A stretch of 64,000 bases of DNA from Diphasiastrum complanatum (taxonomy: Eukaryota > Streptophyta > Lycopodiopsida > Lycopodiales > Lycopodiaceae): assembly GCA_029204225.1 (NCBI GenBank), contig CM055107.1:8861472-8925471 (forward strand). The letters run 5' to 3'. Made by a program: the position numbers and the translations under genes. How positions within the stretch are numbered: position 1 is the first letter of the stretch; every line of letters starts with the position of its first letter. This document shows positions 1 through 11,669 of this stretch, one piece after another. The notes under the pieces were generated by a model. The model was not told where the DNA came from, did no database searches, and was given only the letters and a program-made list of their open reading frames with translations.

Positions 1-1321
1 TCAAAATGAGATATAACAACATCAAATTGCACATTACCAAGTACATTAGAGGTCTCCAACAAAGACATCCAAACTTTAATCGTCCATCATTTTCATTATC
101 GCAAGAGATGGTGCCAACGATGAAATACATACAAAAAAAGCGACATCTGTAAATTCATAACAAAGTGAGGCTTACAATCGTGCCAAAATCCTTCAATAGC
201 TCATAAGGAAAGTGTATCATAAACTAAAGCCCTACTTAATGGAGTTCTCGAAGACAAGTATAATCAACTGAAGATAGTGTTAAAGAACACCATTTTAACT
301 TATAAGCTAGACTCCAAAACCATAAAGGATTTTTCCTTGTCTCATTAAACCATAGGCAACATCCATAAGAGTTATGAGTTTTCCCGCCAACATGCTCCAT
401 GCACATCATTGCATCATTGATAACATTCTAGAAGAGGATCTTCAACACACCTCTTGTTTCCTTATAGATGAGGTCATTGATATGCTTCACAATTGTACCC
501 CTACTATATGGTACAACTGCAACCTTAAGAGGTAGAAGACTTCATAGCTGATTTTGTGACATGCCTCAAAAACCTATCAAAATTATGAATGGACAATAGG
601 TCAAAACATCTCCAAAATTATCTTTAGAAATATTTGCTATCATAACACATGCAATAAAAGTTATAAAACTAGAAATGCAATCACTACAATCATGCAAACA
701 TTTTTTTAAGAATATCAACAAAGCTTTGCAAAAGACTTATGCGAACTCAAAAAATAGCAATTAAAAGCTAATTGTATTCAAGTTTCAAAGTGATTTCAAC
801 AAATATTTCATGCAAGAAGCATTTAGTTTGATTCATTTTCGTTCATTTATTGATGAACTATATTTCCATGTAAAGAATAGGCACAATCAACAAATTGCGT
901 CTTACCATAAGCATATCGAAACCTTACTTCCTACATACATACGAGAACACCAATTATGCATCAACATGCAAACAACAATTATGCATCAACACAAGAACAC
1001 ATGCTAGTAAAGACAAAAACAAAAGCCACCAATAGACATAACACTTTGTGCAAAATTGCCAAAATTTCTAAAGCTTGCATAAAAGTCTCACAAAAGCCTG
1101 AAAACTTACCAAAAAGGTGCATTGTTGGTTGAAATGGTGCTTTGAATGAAATCATCGTGGAAACATACAAAATTCTGCGTTGACATGAGAACACAAATTC
1201 TGTGTTGACATGAGAATACATGTTGTCATTGAAAGCTAAAAAACGTGGACTTCTCTCTATACTCAACATTTTCTGTTGCTGTAAAAGTTGAAAGGAGGGC
1301 GCCCTGCTCAGTTTAATCAGC
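1..1321. other. AT-rich stretch without recognisable gene
   Basis: No coding region longer than about 115 codons is present, and none of the short frames resembles a known family. The composition is AT-rich and non-repetitive at the scale I can read. The copia integrase similarity starts abruptly near 1322, so this sequence flanks a truncated element. I see no LTR or primer-binding site here. Confidence 0.5.
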
Positions 1322-3565
1322 TTCAAAGCATTGGTCGAAAATCAAACAGGTAGGAAGATCAAAGTCCTAAGATCAGATAGTGCAGGTGAGTACAAGTCTA
1401 ATGACTTCAATGATCTTTGTGATCAATGTGGGATCAAAAGACAATTTATGCAAGCTCATACTCCTGCTCTCAATGGTGTAGCTGAGCTCAAGAATCGTAC
1501 GATTGTGGAAAGTGCCAGATCTATGCTAGCTGAGATGAAACTGCCAAAAGATTTCTGGTCAGAAGCATGCAGTATGGCAGTCTATCTTCAAAATAGAAGT
1601 CCTACCATTGCCATACCAAAGATAACACCTGAGGAGGCATTCACAAAGAAGAAGCCAAAGGTGAACCACTTGCAAATCTTTGGATGTAAGGCCTTTGTAC
1701 ACATTCCTAAGGAAGAGAGACGTAAACTTGATGTGAAAGCTATCAAGTGTATATTTCTAAGATATGATGATCGTGTGAAGGGCTATAGATGTTTTGATCC
1801 AGTGGAAAACAAAATCCATGTAAGTCGTCTTTGATGAATTTAGGATGTATGAAGATGATGATGCTGAGAAGATAGACACATCTAGTGGAAAAGATGGTAT
1901 AGTGAGGATACCTCCTGATGATGATTCATATATTGACTTTCCAAGTGATGAACATGAGGATACATCTCAAGATACTACTACTCAACCTCAAGAGACAGGT
2001 TGGAGAGGTAGAGACAAACCTTTTGGTGCAAGAAGGATTGAAGTTGCAGGTGACAAACGCAAGGAGAAGGATGTACCATGGGATACATTTTCACCTGACA
2101 GGAAGCTGATTGAGAGATTGTTGGAGCGCCGCGACATGGATGACTTTCCAGGATCATCTAGCCAGGGAGATCTACGAAGATCAACAAGAGAGAAGACACA
2201 ACTTAAAAGGTATGAAACAAATTATGCTCTCTTATCTAGCATTATTCAAAGCAAAGAACCTTCGATTTATGGTGAAGCGAAGGATGATGACATTTGGGTC
2301 AAGGCCATGGGAGAAGAGATGGAGTCAATTGCTAAGCATAGCACATGGGACTTAGTAAAACCACCAGTTGGCAATAAACCCATTGGTTGCAAATGGGTAT
2401 ACAGGACTAAGTACCATGCAGATGGAAGTATAGCAAAGCACAAGGCAAGATTAGTGATCAAAGGGTATGCACAAAGTAAAGACATCGACTATGAGGAGAC
2501 CTTTGCGCCGGTATGTAAGTGGAATACTCTACGTCTACTTGTTGCTTTAGCTTCACATTTTGGTTGGCCTTTGCATCAGATGGATGCGAAATCCGCTTTT
2601 CTAAATGGTGAGTTAGAAGAAGAGGTGTTCATGGATCAACCTGAAGGCTTTGTAGCGAAAGGACAGGAGAATAAAGTATGTCACTTGAAGAAAGTGTTTT
2701 GTGGTCTTAAACAGGCACCACATGTGTGGTAGAGCAAGATTGATGCCTACTTTCATTCAAAGGGGATGGTGAGAACACATTCTGATCCAAATCTGTATGT
2801 CTTATGCTTTGATGGTATGGTTGCTTTGATTGCTCTTTATGTTGATGACCTGATTATTACAAGAAATAATCAAAAGATGATAGTCATGATCAAGAAAGAC
2901 CTCATGGAACAATTCAAGATGACAGATCTCAGCCTGATGCATTATTGCCTTGGAGTAGAGGTGTGGCAAAAAGGACTCGAAGTGGGTTTAACACAGGTGA
3001 AGTATGTCAAAGAGTTGTTGCACAGGTTTAGGTTGCAGGATTTCAAACCAATGAATACTCTCATTGAACCAGGAAGCATGAGGGTTTACCTGAGTTGTGT
3101 GGCTATGTGAATGCGGATTGGGGAGGTGACTATGATGATTGTAGATCCACCATAGGGTATGTATTCTTGTTTTGTGGCAGTTGCTTTTCTTGGTCTAGTA
3201 AGAAGCAAAGTACAATTGCTCTATCCACCACAGAAGCAGAGCATAAGGCAATGTATAGTGCAGCACAAGAAGCTATATGGTTGAGACAAATCTTGGAAGA
3301 AGTTGGCATGAAGCAGAAAAATCCCACAACTTTACATAGCGACAGTCAAGGTGGCATTCAGCTAGCAAAGAATCCAGTGTTCCATGCGAGAACCAAACAC
3401 ATTGAGATTCAGTATCACTTTATACATGAGAGGTTGCTGAGTCGTGAAATTCATGTTGTTCATTGTAGTACGGAATAACAACTAGCTAATATTTTCACTA
3501 AGCCCCTTGTTGGAGAAAAGTTTGATAAGTTTAGATCAAAGCTTTCTGTACTTAAAGTTTGTTGA
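1322..3565 (+). pseudogene. copia pol remnant: integrase C-half, reverse transcriptase, RNase H
   Basis: The polyprotein would integrate and copy the element. Residues from the integrase core (LRSDSAGEY, then LNGVAE) lead into the C-terminal part (FGCKAFVHIP). The RT contains KWVYRTKYHADG, KARLVIKGYAQ, FAPVCKW, QMDAKSAFLNGELEEEV and the catalytic YVDD at about 2839. RNase H shows DWGGDYDDCRST, ALSTTEAEHKAMYSAAQEA and ARTKHIEIQYHF. The frame is broken by a stop between integrase and RT (about 1832), an in-frame TAG where a Tyr is expected (about 2730) and a frameshift with missing sequence between RT and RNase H (about 3090). The intact central RT motifs suggest moderate age. It cannot make a functional polyprotein. 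Confidence 0.85.
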
Positions 3566-3859
3566 CTTTGAAGCTATGTATATGATTGTATAAAAAGTAG
3601 ACTCTACTTTAAGGGAAAGAGTTAGAATTAAAGTAGAATCATTGTGCTACTACATTGTGGGTCCTATCAGTCGATAAGGATCAGTTGGCCTCGCCACGAG
3701 GCAAGTCGACGGGACACGCATCCTGCCAACGGCAACCTGGGCCATGCATGGGTTGCCTGAGTGAACAACTATATGTATAGTGTAGTTTCATTTTGAGAAA
3801 TACAGTTACTGTGTGAGCTTGTTGTGGAGAGTGTTTTTCGTCTCTGTTACTGTGTAGCA
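1322..3859 (+). mobile_element. Ty1/copia retrotransposon, 5'-truncated, with probable 3' LTR
   Basis: The order integrase, reverse transcriptase, RNase H is that of Ty1/copia elements. Similarity starts in the middle of the integrase core, so the 5' LTR, gag, protease and the integrase N-terminus are missing. After the RNase H stop (about 3565) a purine run (AAGGGAAAGAG, about 3611) precedes a probable 3' LTR of roughly 240 bp (about 3620-3859), which contains a TATA-like tract near 3772. The right edge is estimated from a CA ending; there is no second LTR to compare, so the boundary is approximate. Confidence 0.8.
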
Positions 3860-3871
3860 TGATTTGTGTTC

Positions 3872-4987
3872 CTATTCGAAGCAAATTCTAAGTCTCCTAT
3901 GCAAGCAATTTTTCCAAAAATGATATGTAAATGGTGCATCTACATAGAGAAAACACACCATGCTAGTTTGAGTGTCACTAACTTTGAAATCCAACTGAGC
4001 CAGTATTACCATTGGTACATTGTACCGTGGCTTGTGTTGGCCCCTCCTTTCTATCCTCAGTTCCGCTTCCATCCACTTGTCCTCTAGTGCCAAGTGCCTT
4101 AGTAGTGTGGCCTTATCAGCCAATCCAAACTTTTGCAGCATGAACACATCTTGTGAGAGTGTGGGCGTGACGTGGACATGGGTCACTCTGCAAACAATTT
4201 ATTCATCAACACAAGAAATAATGTTGTGTAATTGCGAGGTGGTAATGAATGAGATTTATACCTGTTTATAAAATTCAGAACTAATATGAGCTCATCTTCT
4301 TGGGATTCGTTAGCCTCAATGAACGTGCAATCCACTCTAACATGTCTTGCTTTATTCAAAGAAAAAGCTGAACAAAACAACTAACATTTAGTACAAGACC
4401 ATGTCCAAAAAAAGAAGAACATCAACAAACACTGGGAGTTTGACTGTTACCTTCTTTAATCTTCTTCATCCAAGCAGTGGCTCTATGGTTACCATCCCAA
4501 ATAATAAATTTCTTATTGCTCAGGTGCTGCCACTCGGGAACCTTGCACATATCCTCAAACTCCATATTAACCTCTCTCAAACTGGACCAATCTTCAAGAT
4601 CGTATTGATCCACTTCATGCTCAGACTCGCCAGCTCTTTTCAAAGAAACAAAGAATGTTCGGCAAAGAGGAACTGCAGCTGGTGGTACCCCCTTCACAAC
4701 TTTGAATGAGGCAATCACATCCTATAACATATATGTTTCAATTACCTTTCCATAAAGATGGACACCAGTTGCCTTGCCATCAACTATGTTTTGCTCTTGT
4801 CGTGTGAATGTTCTGGATGTTTCCATTGATTCGTTGCCCACATCCCCAATAACCTCTTCTGCTTGTGTATTTTGATTTGTCACCTGAGATGCAATTACAT
4901 ATGGATTATGTTGCTCAAGTTGATTACTATTTGTGGACTCAATAGGATCACATACATTGGAGCGTGGATTGTACTTGGAACCTGTCA
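3872..4987 (-). pseudogene. Host-type multi-exon gene remnant with DGNHR motif (possible ParB/sulfiredoxin-like domain)
   Basis: Three coding blocks on the minus strand join with correct GT-AG borders and compatible phases: 4987-4451, 4367-4262 (106 nt, splitting one codon at each end) and 4187-3872. The first block begins at a possible ATG (MTGSKYNPRSN) after a polar N-terminal stretch and contains CRTFFVSLKRAGESEHEVDQ and IIWDGNHRATAWMKKIKE. The next blocks contain RVDCTFIEANESQEDELILV and THVHVTPTLSQDVFMLQKFG. The DGNHR-x-x-AW pattern recalls the DGxHR nucleotide-binding signature of ParB/sulfiredoxin folds, but that is my inference and the family is not identified. One in-frame TAG (4722-4724, CAG to TAG possible) interrupts block 1, unless a further unrecognised intron lies there. 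The gene abuts the copia 3' LTR and may have lost its ends. Confidence 0.55.
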
Positions 4988-5592
4988 TTTTGCTTTGCTG
5001 TTTTCTGCAGACCCCATATATTGCAAGATATTGATTGTTCAATATACATAAAAGAAGCATAGAGATTAAAGCACTGTAGGTCCTGTATTTAAAATTAAAC
5101 CATTGTGGTACATAGGTGAAAACCTAAAGTGATTCTCCAAAGACAAAGAATCAAAAAAAATTGTTGCCTCACCAATGACTGCGTATCCTCTTGAACTCCG
5201 TTTCATTGCAGACCCTTAGTGTTGGATTATTCTCCCACTAATTGACTAATCAACATTTTAATCTTCGTCCAACTTTTATCCAGACCTATAGTTTTCTTCG
5301 TATTTTTACACAATCTGCATAACTACTCGGAAATGGCTCACAATGACAGTTTACGTTCATTTCTGCAAACAGACTGTTCACGACCAAAGCCACCAACTCG
5401 CATTAATTCATCAACAAGTAGTTTTTGAGAAGTCCTAATTGGATGGATGTCAGCACATCACAACCAACTGGATGATGCTTTTGACGACCTAATTGCTTAG
5501 TATAAATAGCTATTTATATTTCAACATCTTATGATGAAGATGATGATCAAGAGGATCATGACGACGATTCTCAGATCAAGTATCGAATAGTT

Positions 5593-5739
<147 letters not shown>

Positions 5740-5990
5740 AAGCTTGCGAGCTTGAACACTCTTGAGGATTCTAGCTTAGTTCTTTAGAGTTGATTAGAGA
5801 TTGCTATTGCGCTTACTGCTTATCAGTAGTTGCGCTTATTCAGACTTACATTTTAGCCTTTCAAATATAGCTTAGAGTACGCGGCTCCGATCCGCAACTT
5901 GTTATACTCATTTACATTTGTTTCGCTTCTATACTGAATCAATACTATCTTCTTATTGCGTTCAACCTCGTCTCAGAATGTATGCATTTC

Positions 5991-6987
5991 TGTTAGTAGA
6001 TTTCTAAGAATGCCCAGATGCCAAGCCAAGCTGAAGACACAAGTTATCTCTCACCCATGACCGAGGAGGTCTCAAAAGGAGGAGAGCAGAAGAAGCTGAG
6101 AGCCGAGCATGAGAGCCGAGGAAGTACTAATTAGGAAGACAGTGAGTTACCTATGTGAGCCTACATGGTGTATCCCAAAGAAGGAATGACCATGTAGGAG
6201 GCTTTGTAAATAAATGTAGACCCCCCCTTAAATTAGTTAGAGTGAGCCACCTTTTGATGGTGACCTTTAGTGGAAGGGCAAATTCCACATGTAATTTCCA
6301 ATTTGGTCCCCTCTCTTGTGAGGGAGCTATTTGAATGTATTGTCAAGTTCTCTTGAGCAAATAAAGAGGATCCCCCACGAGTTCTTGATGATTGATAAGC
6401 TCCTTGTTCATGGCAATGTTCTTGAGTGAAATTTCTATGAGCATGCTTGAATTCCTTGTATTGTGGATTAACTATTCTTGCTCAGTTGTGGATTAGAATT
6501 CACTTCTTGTTTATGGAATGAGGTAGAAATCAGCATTCAAGTAAACTAAATAGGCTAGAATAGTGGTGTAGATCTTGCATACTCTCTTACTTTCCAGTTC
6601 TTGATTGTTCTTGGGCATTCTAAGCATCAAGAAATGAGTGTTTCTCGATTCTTGGACTGTCAAATGTTGTTAGGAATCTAGTTTCTTGTTCAGTAGTTAA
6701 TCTTGTTCTTGATTGATTTCTGATTCAGTAGATAGTGGTAGATCTGCTCCATGTTCCAAAACATTGATCCTCTTGAGCTAAAGATGGTTACATGGCTGGT
6801 TTCTGCATGTAGCTGAGCATCGGAACTGTGTCTCCCACTGACAGGCTGAGAATTCCATGTTGAAATCGAAGTAATGCTTCTGCTTGTAACTGTTCTAATA
6901 AGAAGAAAAACCATAAAGAACCATAACTAAAGAAGAGATAAAGAAAACATGAGAACCGTGTTCACATATTTAGAGAATCTGTGAACA
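5991..6987. mobile_element. Solo LTR (TG...CA) inserted in the 5' LTR of element A
   Basis: This 997 bp block is absent from the partner LTR (compare 18841-18880). It starts TGTTAGTAGATTTC, ends CTGTGAACA, and is bordered by the 5-bp duplication ATTTC (5986-5990 and 6988-6992). Short inverted ends TGTT/AACA are present. A TATA-like TGTAAATAAATG (about 6205) and an AATAAAG polyadenylation-like signal (about 6360) suggest plus orientation. It has no coding capacity, consistent with LTR-LTR recombination leaving one LTR. Confidence 0.85.
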
Positions 6988-7329
6988 ATTTCTGTAGTTC
7001 TTCGCGACTAATTATTTGTCTGATGTTTCGTGACTAATTATTTGTCTGATGTTTTGCGACAAATTATTTGTGTAATGTTTCGATGCTTAGTGTTTGGCTA
7101 CACAATCACTATAGTACTAATGATTTCAAAGTTAGTTACTATAAGATTGAATATGATTTCTATCACTATTGCTTTATTCGAAATTGATAGGCGTAATCAT
7201 GCATAAAAAAAGAGGAGGATAGTTTATTCCACTGCACACGATAAGTTTTCTTTCTTGTCGTTTGAATTCTTTTTATTCAAATTCTTTTCTTTTCGAGTTC
7301 GACTATCTTTCACACACCTCTTTCCAACA

Positions 7330-7341
7330 TGGTATCAGAGC
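7330..7341 (+). promoter_or_regulatory. Primer-binding site of copia A
   Basis: TGGTATCAGAGC follows the LTR end immediately and matches the 3' end complement of initiator tRNA-Met, the usual minus-strand primer of plant copia elements. Confidence 0.9.
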
Positions 7342-7517
7342 ATTGATTCTTCAAGGCCTAATACTATCAAAGCGTAAGCTCTTACGCTTGGTATCTTTCG
7401 TGATATCAAATTATTCTTCAGTTCAAATCAATTTGTTTCGGTATCAGAGAATTGATTTTCACAACACTGTATCTTTTTCTTAACAACAATCGAATCATCG
7501 ACAATCTAAAGTTTCAG

Positions 7518-7926
7518 ATGGATTCTCAAAGTAAAGTCGATCTTATCGCAGACAAGCTAAATAGTTCCAATTATCATTTATGGAAATTTAAGATGAAGAC
7601 CTTGTTAATTGCCAACAAGTTGTGGGATGTTGTTACAGGTATCAAAGTGAAGCTTGAAGATGACACAAACGACTCAAAAATGGAAGTCGAAGGATGGTAA
7701 AGCTTTCGCGCTTATTATTCTCAATATATCAGATACTTAGATTGGCCACGTAGCTGAAGCCAAAACTTCAAAAGAAGTTGGGAACATCTTGAGCTCACTA
7801 TATGATGTGAGAGACGTAACTACTAAGTTACGTCGAAGAAAATTCTTCACACTCAAGATGTCGAATAATGATTCTCTTCATAATCATATTAACTAGTTTA
7901 AGAATATCTTGCAACAGATGGCCGTT
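7518..7926 (+). pseudogene. copia A gag, N-terminal part
   Basis: Starts at ATG 7518 with MDSQSKVDLIADKLNSSNYH, followed by LWKFKMKTLLIANKLWDVV, the classic start of plant copia gag capsid (UBN2-like) proteins. A frameshift near 7700 shifts the remainder into another frame, and the reading is cut at 7927 by element C. The C-terminal part resumes at 12459. The product would be the capsid/nucleocapsid protein of the virus-like particle. Confidence 0.85.
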
Positions 7927-7931
7927 GTCGG

Positions 7932-8729
7932 TGTCGTAAAACGGTGGTCATGAGCGTAGCGGAGGCTTGGTTGCTCAGAGCGTAGGCATGTAGGAACAGA
8001 AATGCATCAGTTAGCAGTAGCAATATTCAAGTAGAAGAATTCATACAGTTTGCGCAAATGAACGACGCAGTAGTGAGACAAAAATTGCACTCTGATGAAT
8101 ATCAACAATGAGTACAATGGCTTGAAGTAATACCTTCAACTTGTTGAGCATGATAATGCTTGCTACAGATAACTCTCATTGAAAGAGAATTTTATAAATT
8201 CAAATTAACACTTACATAGCTTGTTTCAACTGATATAGAGATTTACAAGAGAGGAAATATCTTACAAGCCTTTAAGTCTATTTATGCCAGTCTTTGCATA
8301 TGTACAAAAGTTGGTAACCATCAATCGCCTTTGGGATATTTGTTTGTCCAACTATTATAGGGTTACTCATCCATTGGCAAAGTCGGTCAGCATAAATGCG
8401 AAAAAAACGAAGGTGCCTTAAAAATGATTTCTAAGGTATTCTGGCCACATGGCCAGAGTGTCGTATTTTTTGCTAAGGAGCAAAAAAGACGAAGGTGCCT
8501 TAAAACTGATTTCTAAGGTATTATGGCCACTTGGCCAGAGTGTCGCATTTTTCGCTAAGGAGCAAAAAAGGCAAAAAAGACGAAGGTGTCTAAAAATGAT
8601 TTCTAAGTCATAGAAATTCTCAAAGCGGAAAAATGTGAAGGCCAAAAAATATGTTGTCGGCCTTCAGGGTTTTTCAGGATGCTCACTACTTGAACGATTT
8701 GTTTAAGGCTGAGCATAAGAAATCTAACA
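7932..8729 (-). repeat. 3' LTR of copia C
   Basis: A 798 bp repeat matching 11670-12453. Its minus-strand start TGTTAGATTTCTTATGC follows the polypurine tract. Internally, two or three diverged copies of a unit containing GATTTCTAAGGTATT and TGGCCAGAGTGTCGC are tandemly arranged (about 8400-8610). Confidence 0.88.
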
Positions 8730-8734
8730 CTCCC

Positions 8735-10262
8735 CCTTAATGTGGATCCTGAAAAACTTTGATCTTCAGATTTAACATATCGTTAAATCTGAGATGTTGC
8801 TCCTTTCATAGAGCCTTTGTGAAGTAATCTGCTGCCATATGATTTCTTCTGCAGAAAATTAATACTACTTCCTTACTGTGCACTTTCTCTCTAAGGTAGT
8901 GATACATGATTTCTATATGTTTGCTTCAAGAGTAAAATATTGGATTGAGAGATAGTGCTATTGTGCTTTGATTGTCACAATAGATTGTTGTAATAAGTGG
9001 TTGTGCAAGATTGAGATCTGTAAGCAATTGCCTAAGCCAGATCGTCTCTTTGGTTGCATTTGTGGCAGCATGATGTATTCGGATTCTGTTGATGATAATG
9101 CAACTGAGGTCTGCTTCTGGCTATTCCATGAGATTGGGCCTTGGTTGTATAGAAATACAAATCCAGAAGTTGATTTTCTGGTGTCGACATCTTCTGCCCA
9201 ATCCACATCTGTGTAGGCTTCAAGGATATTGGCAGTTTGGCTGCCTCCATAGCAGTTGCTGAGAGTTGTCATTGTTTGAATGTACTTCATGACCTTTGTT
9301 AGCGCTTTCCAATGAGCTATGCCTAGATTTGACAGGAATTGGCTAAGTGCACTGATCGAATATGCAAGGTTTGGTCGCGTGCAGATCATTGCGTACATCA
9401 GTGAGTCAATGATGGATTGAAATGGGTAGCGTTTCATCTCCTCATTTTCTGCCTCAGTTTAAGGAGACTGTTCCTTTGAGAGTTTTAGTCCAGGATCTAG
9501 CAGAAAGTGACTGGGTTTGCAATTGGCCATTCCATATTTTTCTAGCACGTTGTAGAGATATCGTTGCTGACTGATAAAGATTAGTTTGCTGGGTCGATCT
9601 CGTTGAATTTGGATTCCAAGACAATAGTGGGTGTATCCTAGGCCAACATGCATTTTGTATCCTTCATCAGATTCAGATTATTACTGAATAAGAGTGTATC
9701 ATCTACATAGAGAGTGATGATGATGAAATATTTTGATACACATTTGAAATAAACATTTGAGTTTGCTGAGTTTAGAATAAAACCATTCTCTATCAGAAAT
9801 GCATTGATTTTCTGGAACCAGGCTCTGGGTGACTGTTTCAGCCCGTAGAGTGCCTTGTGAATTTTGCATACAAGGTGTTGTTGCTTGCCGTTGAGTTCGT
9901 ATCCCTTTGGCTGTGTCATATAGATTTCCTCTTTGATGGTTCCACTGAGGAAAGCGATCTAGACATCCATCTGATGAACTTCGAGATCTGTTGCAGCTGC
10001 AAATGAGAGGAGTAGGCGAATTGAAGCATTAAGAGAATCGAATTTGGTGTCCATTGCTGCTTTCCATTGGTCAGCATCAGGAGTAGACATCGCCTCAGCA
10101 ACTGTGTTTGGTTCCTACACAAAGTAGCAAGCCGGATCATCCATAAATCTGGATGGAGGCTGTCTGGACCTGTTCGACCTCCTGGGTTGAACTTCGGTCC
10201 TCTGATGTGGGTTGACTCGTTGAGGTCTGACTCATCGTCTGAGTCAACATCGAGATTCTACA
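8735..10262 (-). pseudogene. copia C pol: reverse transcriptase and RNase H, deleted and frameshifted
   Basis: Reading leftward: the linker (QPRRSNRSRQPPSR, about 10200), the RT start (NTVAEAMSTPDADQWKAAMD), then a jump to LEVHQMDV that removes the KWVFK to ETFAPV region. KALYGLKQSPRAWFQKI and the catalytic YVDD (about 9700) follow. RNase H shows TDVDWAEDVDTRKSTSGFVF and ALSSTESEYIML, ending near AADYFTKAL (about 8820). A TAG near 10118, several frameshifts and the RT deletion make it non-functional. Confidence 0.85.
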
Positions 10263-10269
10263 GTTGAAC

Positions 10270-11340
10270 CTTTAGATCGGAATTGAGTGGTTGTTCGATC
10301 CGTGAGTCGGAATTATGTTGCGTAGGCATCCCAAAGGGAGCCGGGAACCACGACTTAGCTTCCCAGCCTTCAACTCTTGCCATCCAAACCCACTTGACAT
10401 ACAAGTAGCCAACTCGCCAACAAAGATCAGACTTAATCAACTTGAAGTTCCGAAACCAACATTGAGATCCAACTTGGTGCCATGCCAGATCGGGGGTCCC
10501 GATGTGGGTGACTTCCCTCCGCGCCAGCCGCCCGACATACATTAAACGTAACCAACTCGAAGCTTCGTTACAAACGAGTAACATCCATTCCAAGCAAGTG
10601 GTCTGACTTGTATCAGACTTAACCAACTGAAAGCTTTGTCACGAGCGCTGGAAGGGAACCTGGCGCCATGCCAGACTGGACAGCCATAAACAGATAACTT
10701 CCACCCAAGCAGGCCATCCAACTCAGCCGAGAGGTTAGAGCCCGTTTCCCAAGAGCTTAACCCATTCACGTTCATGCAAGGAACACTAAGAATCACAAGT
10801 CGCGACAAATAAGGAGACAACCACTTCCTGGACCAAATGGTCCTGACAGCATACCGCTGGCGTCGCGGACCGAATGGTCCCGACGGCATACCGTTGGCGT
10901 CCCGGGATACAACCTTCAGTTATGTGCCAAATTAAAACGTTTGAAGCGGCCTTACAACTGGCGCTTTTACTGAACACTGAAATAAAGAAGGTAATCAGAG
11001 TCAGTTTGAGGAAAATCCCACTTTATTGATAAATCTGAGAAGGTTACATTTCAAATGTGTGACCGACCCTAGTCTCCGGGGCGCTGGCATGCCAAGGCGA
11101 GTGCCAGGACAACGTTCCAGCAAGGGAGGCTGGGACTTGGTTGGAGCTCGCCCTGAGTCGCAACCCACACTCCCCTATAGTATTGGTGGGATTCGCCACC
11201 TCCCCTCATGCCAAGTACTCTACCCAGACTGGTAAAGCACGTTTTCTCTCTCTAGAAAGTCATTTTCTCTCTCTAGAATTTATTGATCCTCAGGCTTCCT
11301 TTAATCATGCCTAGATCGTGTGAGGTGATTGCACATCGAT
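10270..11340. mobile_element. GC-rich insertion in the copia C linker, LTR-like, unidentified
   Basis: The block separates two parts of the integrase-RT linker and is clearly more GC-rich than its surroundings. On the minus strand it has an AATAAAG-like signal (about 11020-11030) and no coding similarity. It holds a 37 bp tandem pair and a longer diverged pair of about 190 bp (10420-10720). The edges show an imperfect inverted match (TTTAGATCGG left, CCGATCAAA right), but no clear target duplication was found. A solo LTR or a small non-autonomous element is possible. Confidence 0.45.
10830..10903. repeat. Tandem 37-bp repeat, two copies
   Basis: The unit starting GGACCAAATGGTCCTGAC is followed directly by GGACCGAATGGTCCCGAC, and both continue with GGCATACCG/AGCATACCG and TGGCGTC. 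About five differences separate the copies. Confidence 0.85.
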
Positions 11341-11344
11341 CTGA

Positions 11345-11657
11345 GCTCTCTGAACTTCGCTAGAACCGATCAAAGATTTTTAGCCATAGGAACTTGGCAC
11401 CGGCTGGATTCTGGCACAGTGGCGCCGGGAGCGGCACGGGCACTGGTGGTGCCTGGAGCAGCAGGGGCGCCACTGGCACCGAGGACAATACTGGCGCCGG
11501 TGGCGACGGAAGTAAGGCTTGTAAAGGTAACTTTACAACAATTATCAGCAACTTTCTCTTTGTGGTCGAGGAACTGGTCTTCCACAAAAATGACATCCCT
11601 ACTGGTGAATGCCTTCTCGGTGTCCAAATTGTAGAGCTTGTATTTACTGAAATGTCT
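11345..11657 (-). pseudogene. copia C integrase tail and low-complexity linker
   Basis: Directly after the primer-binding site the minus strand reads YKLYNLDTEKAFTSRDVIFV, the typical end of the copia integrase C-terminal domain that precedes the RT. An Ala/Gly/Pro/Thr-rich linker follows. Its adjacency to the primer site documents loss of gag, protease and most of integrase. Confidence 0.75.
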
Positions 11658-11669
11658 GCTTTGATACCA
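11658..11669 (-). promoter_or_regulatory. Primer-binding site of copia C
   Basis: The minus strand reads TGGTATCAAAGC immediately after the LTR end, one mismatch from the common TGGTATCAGAGC site. Confidence 0.85.

Noticed and set aside
4698-4726. A 24-bp intron (GTAATT...TTATAG) removing the in-frame TAG of the DGNHR gene
   Set aside because: Far below the length of plant introns; a substitution making a stop, or an unrecognised exon border, is more likely.
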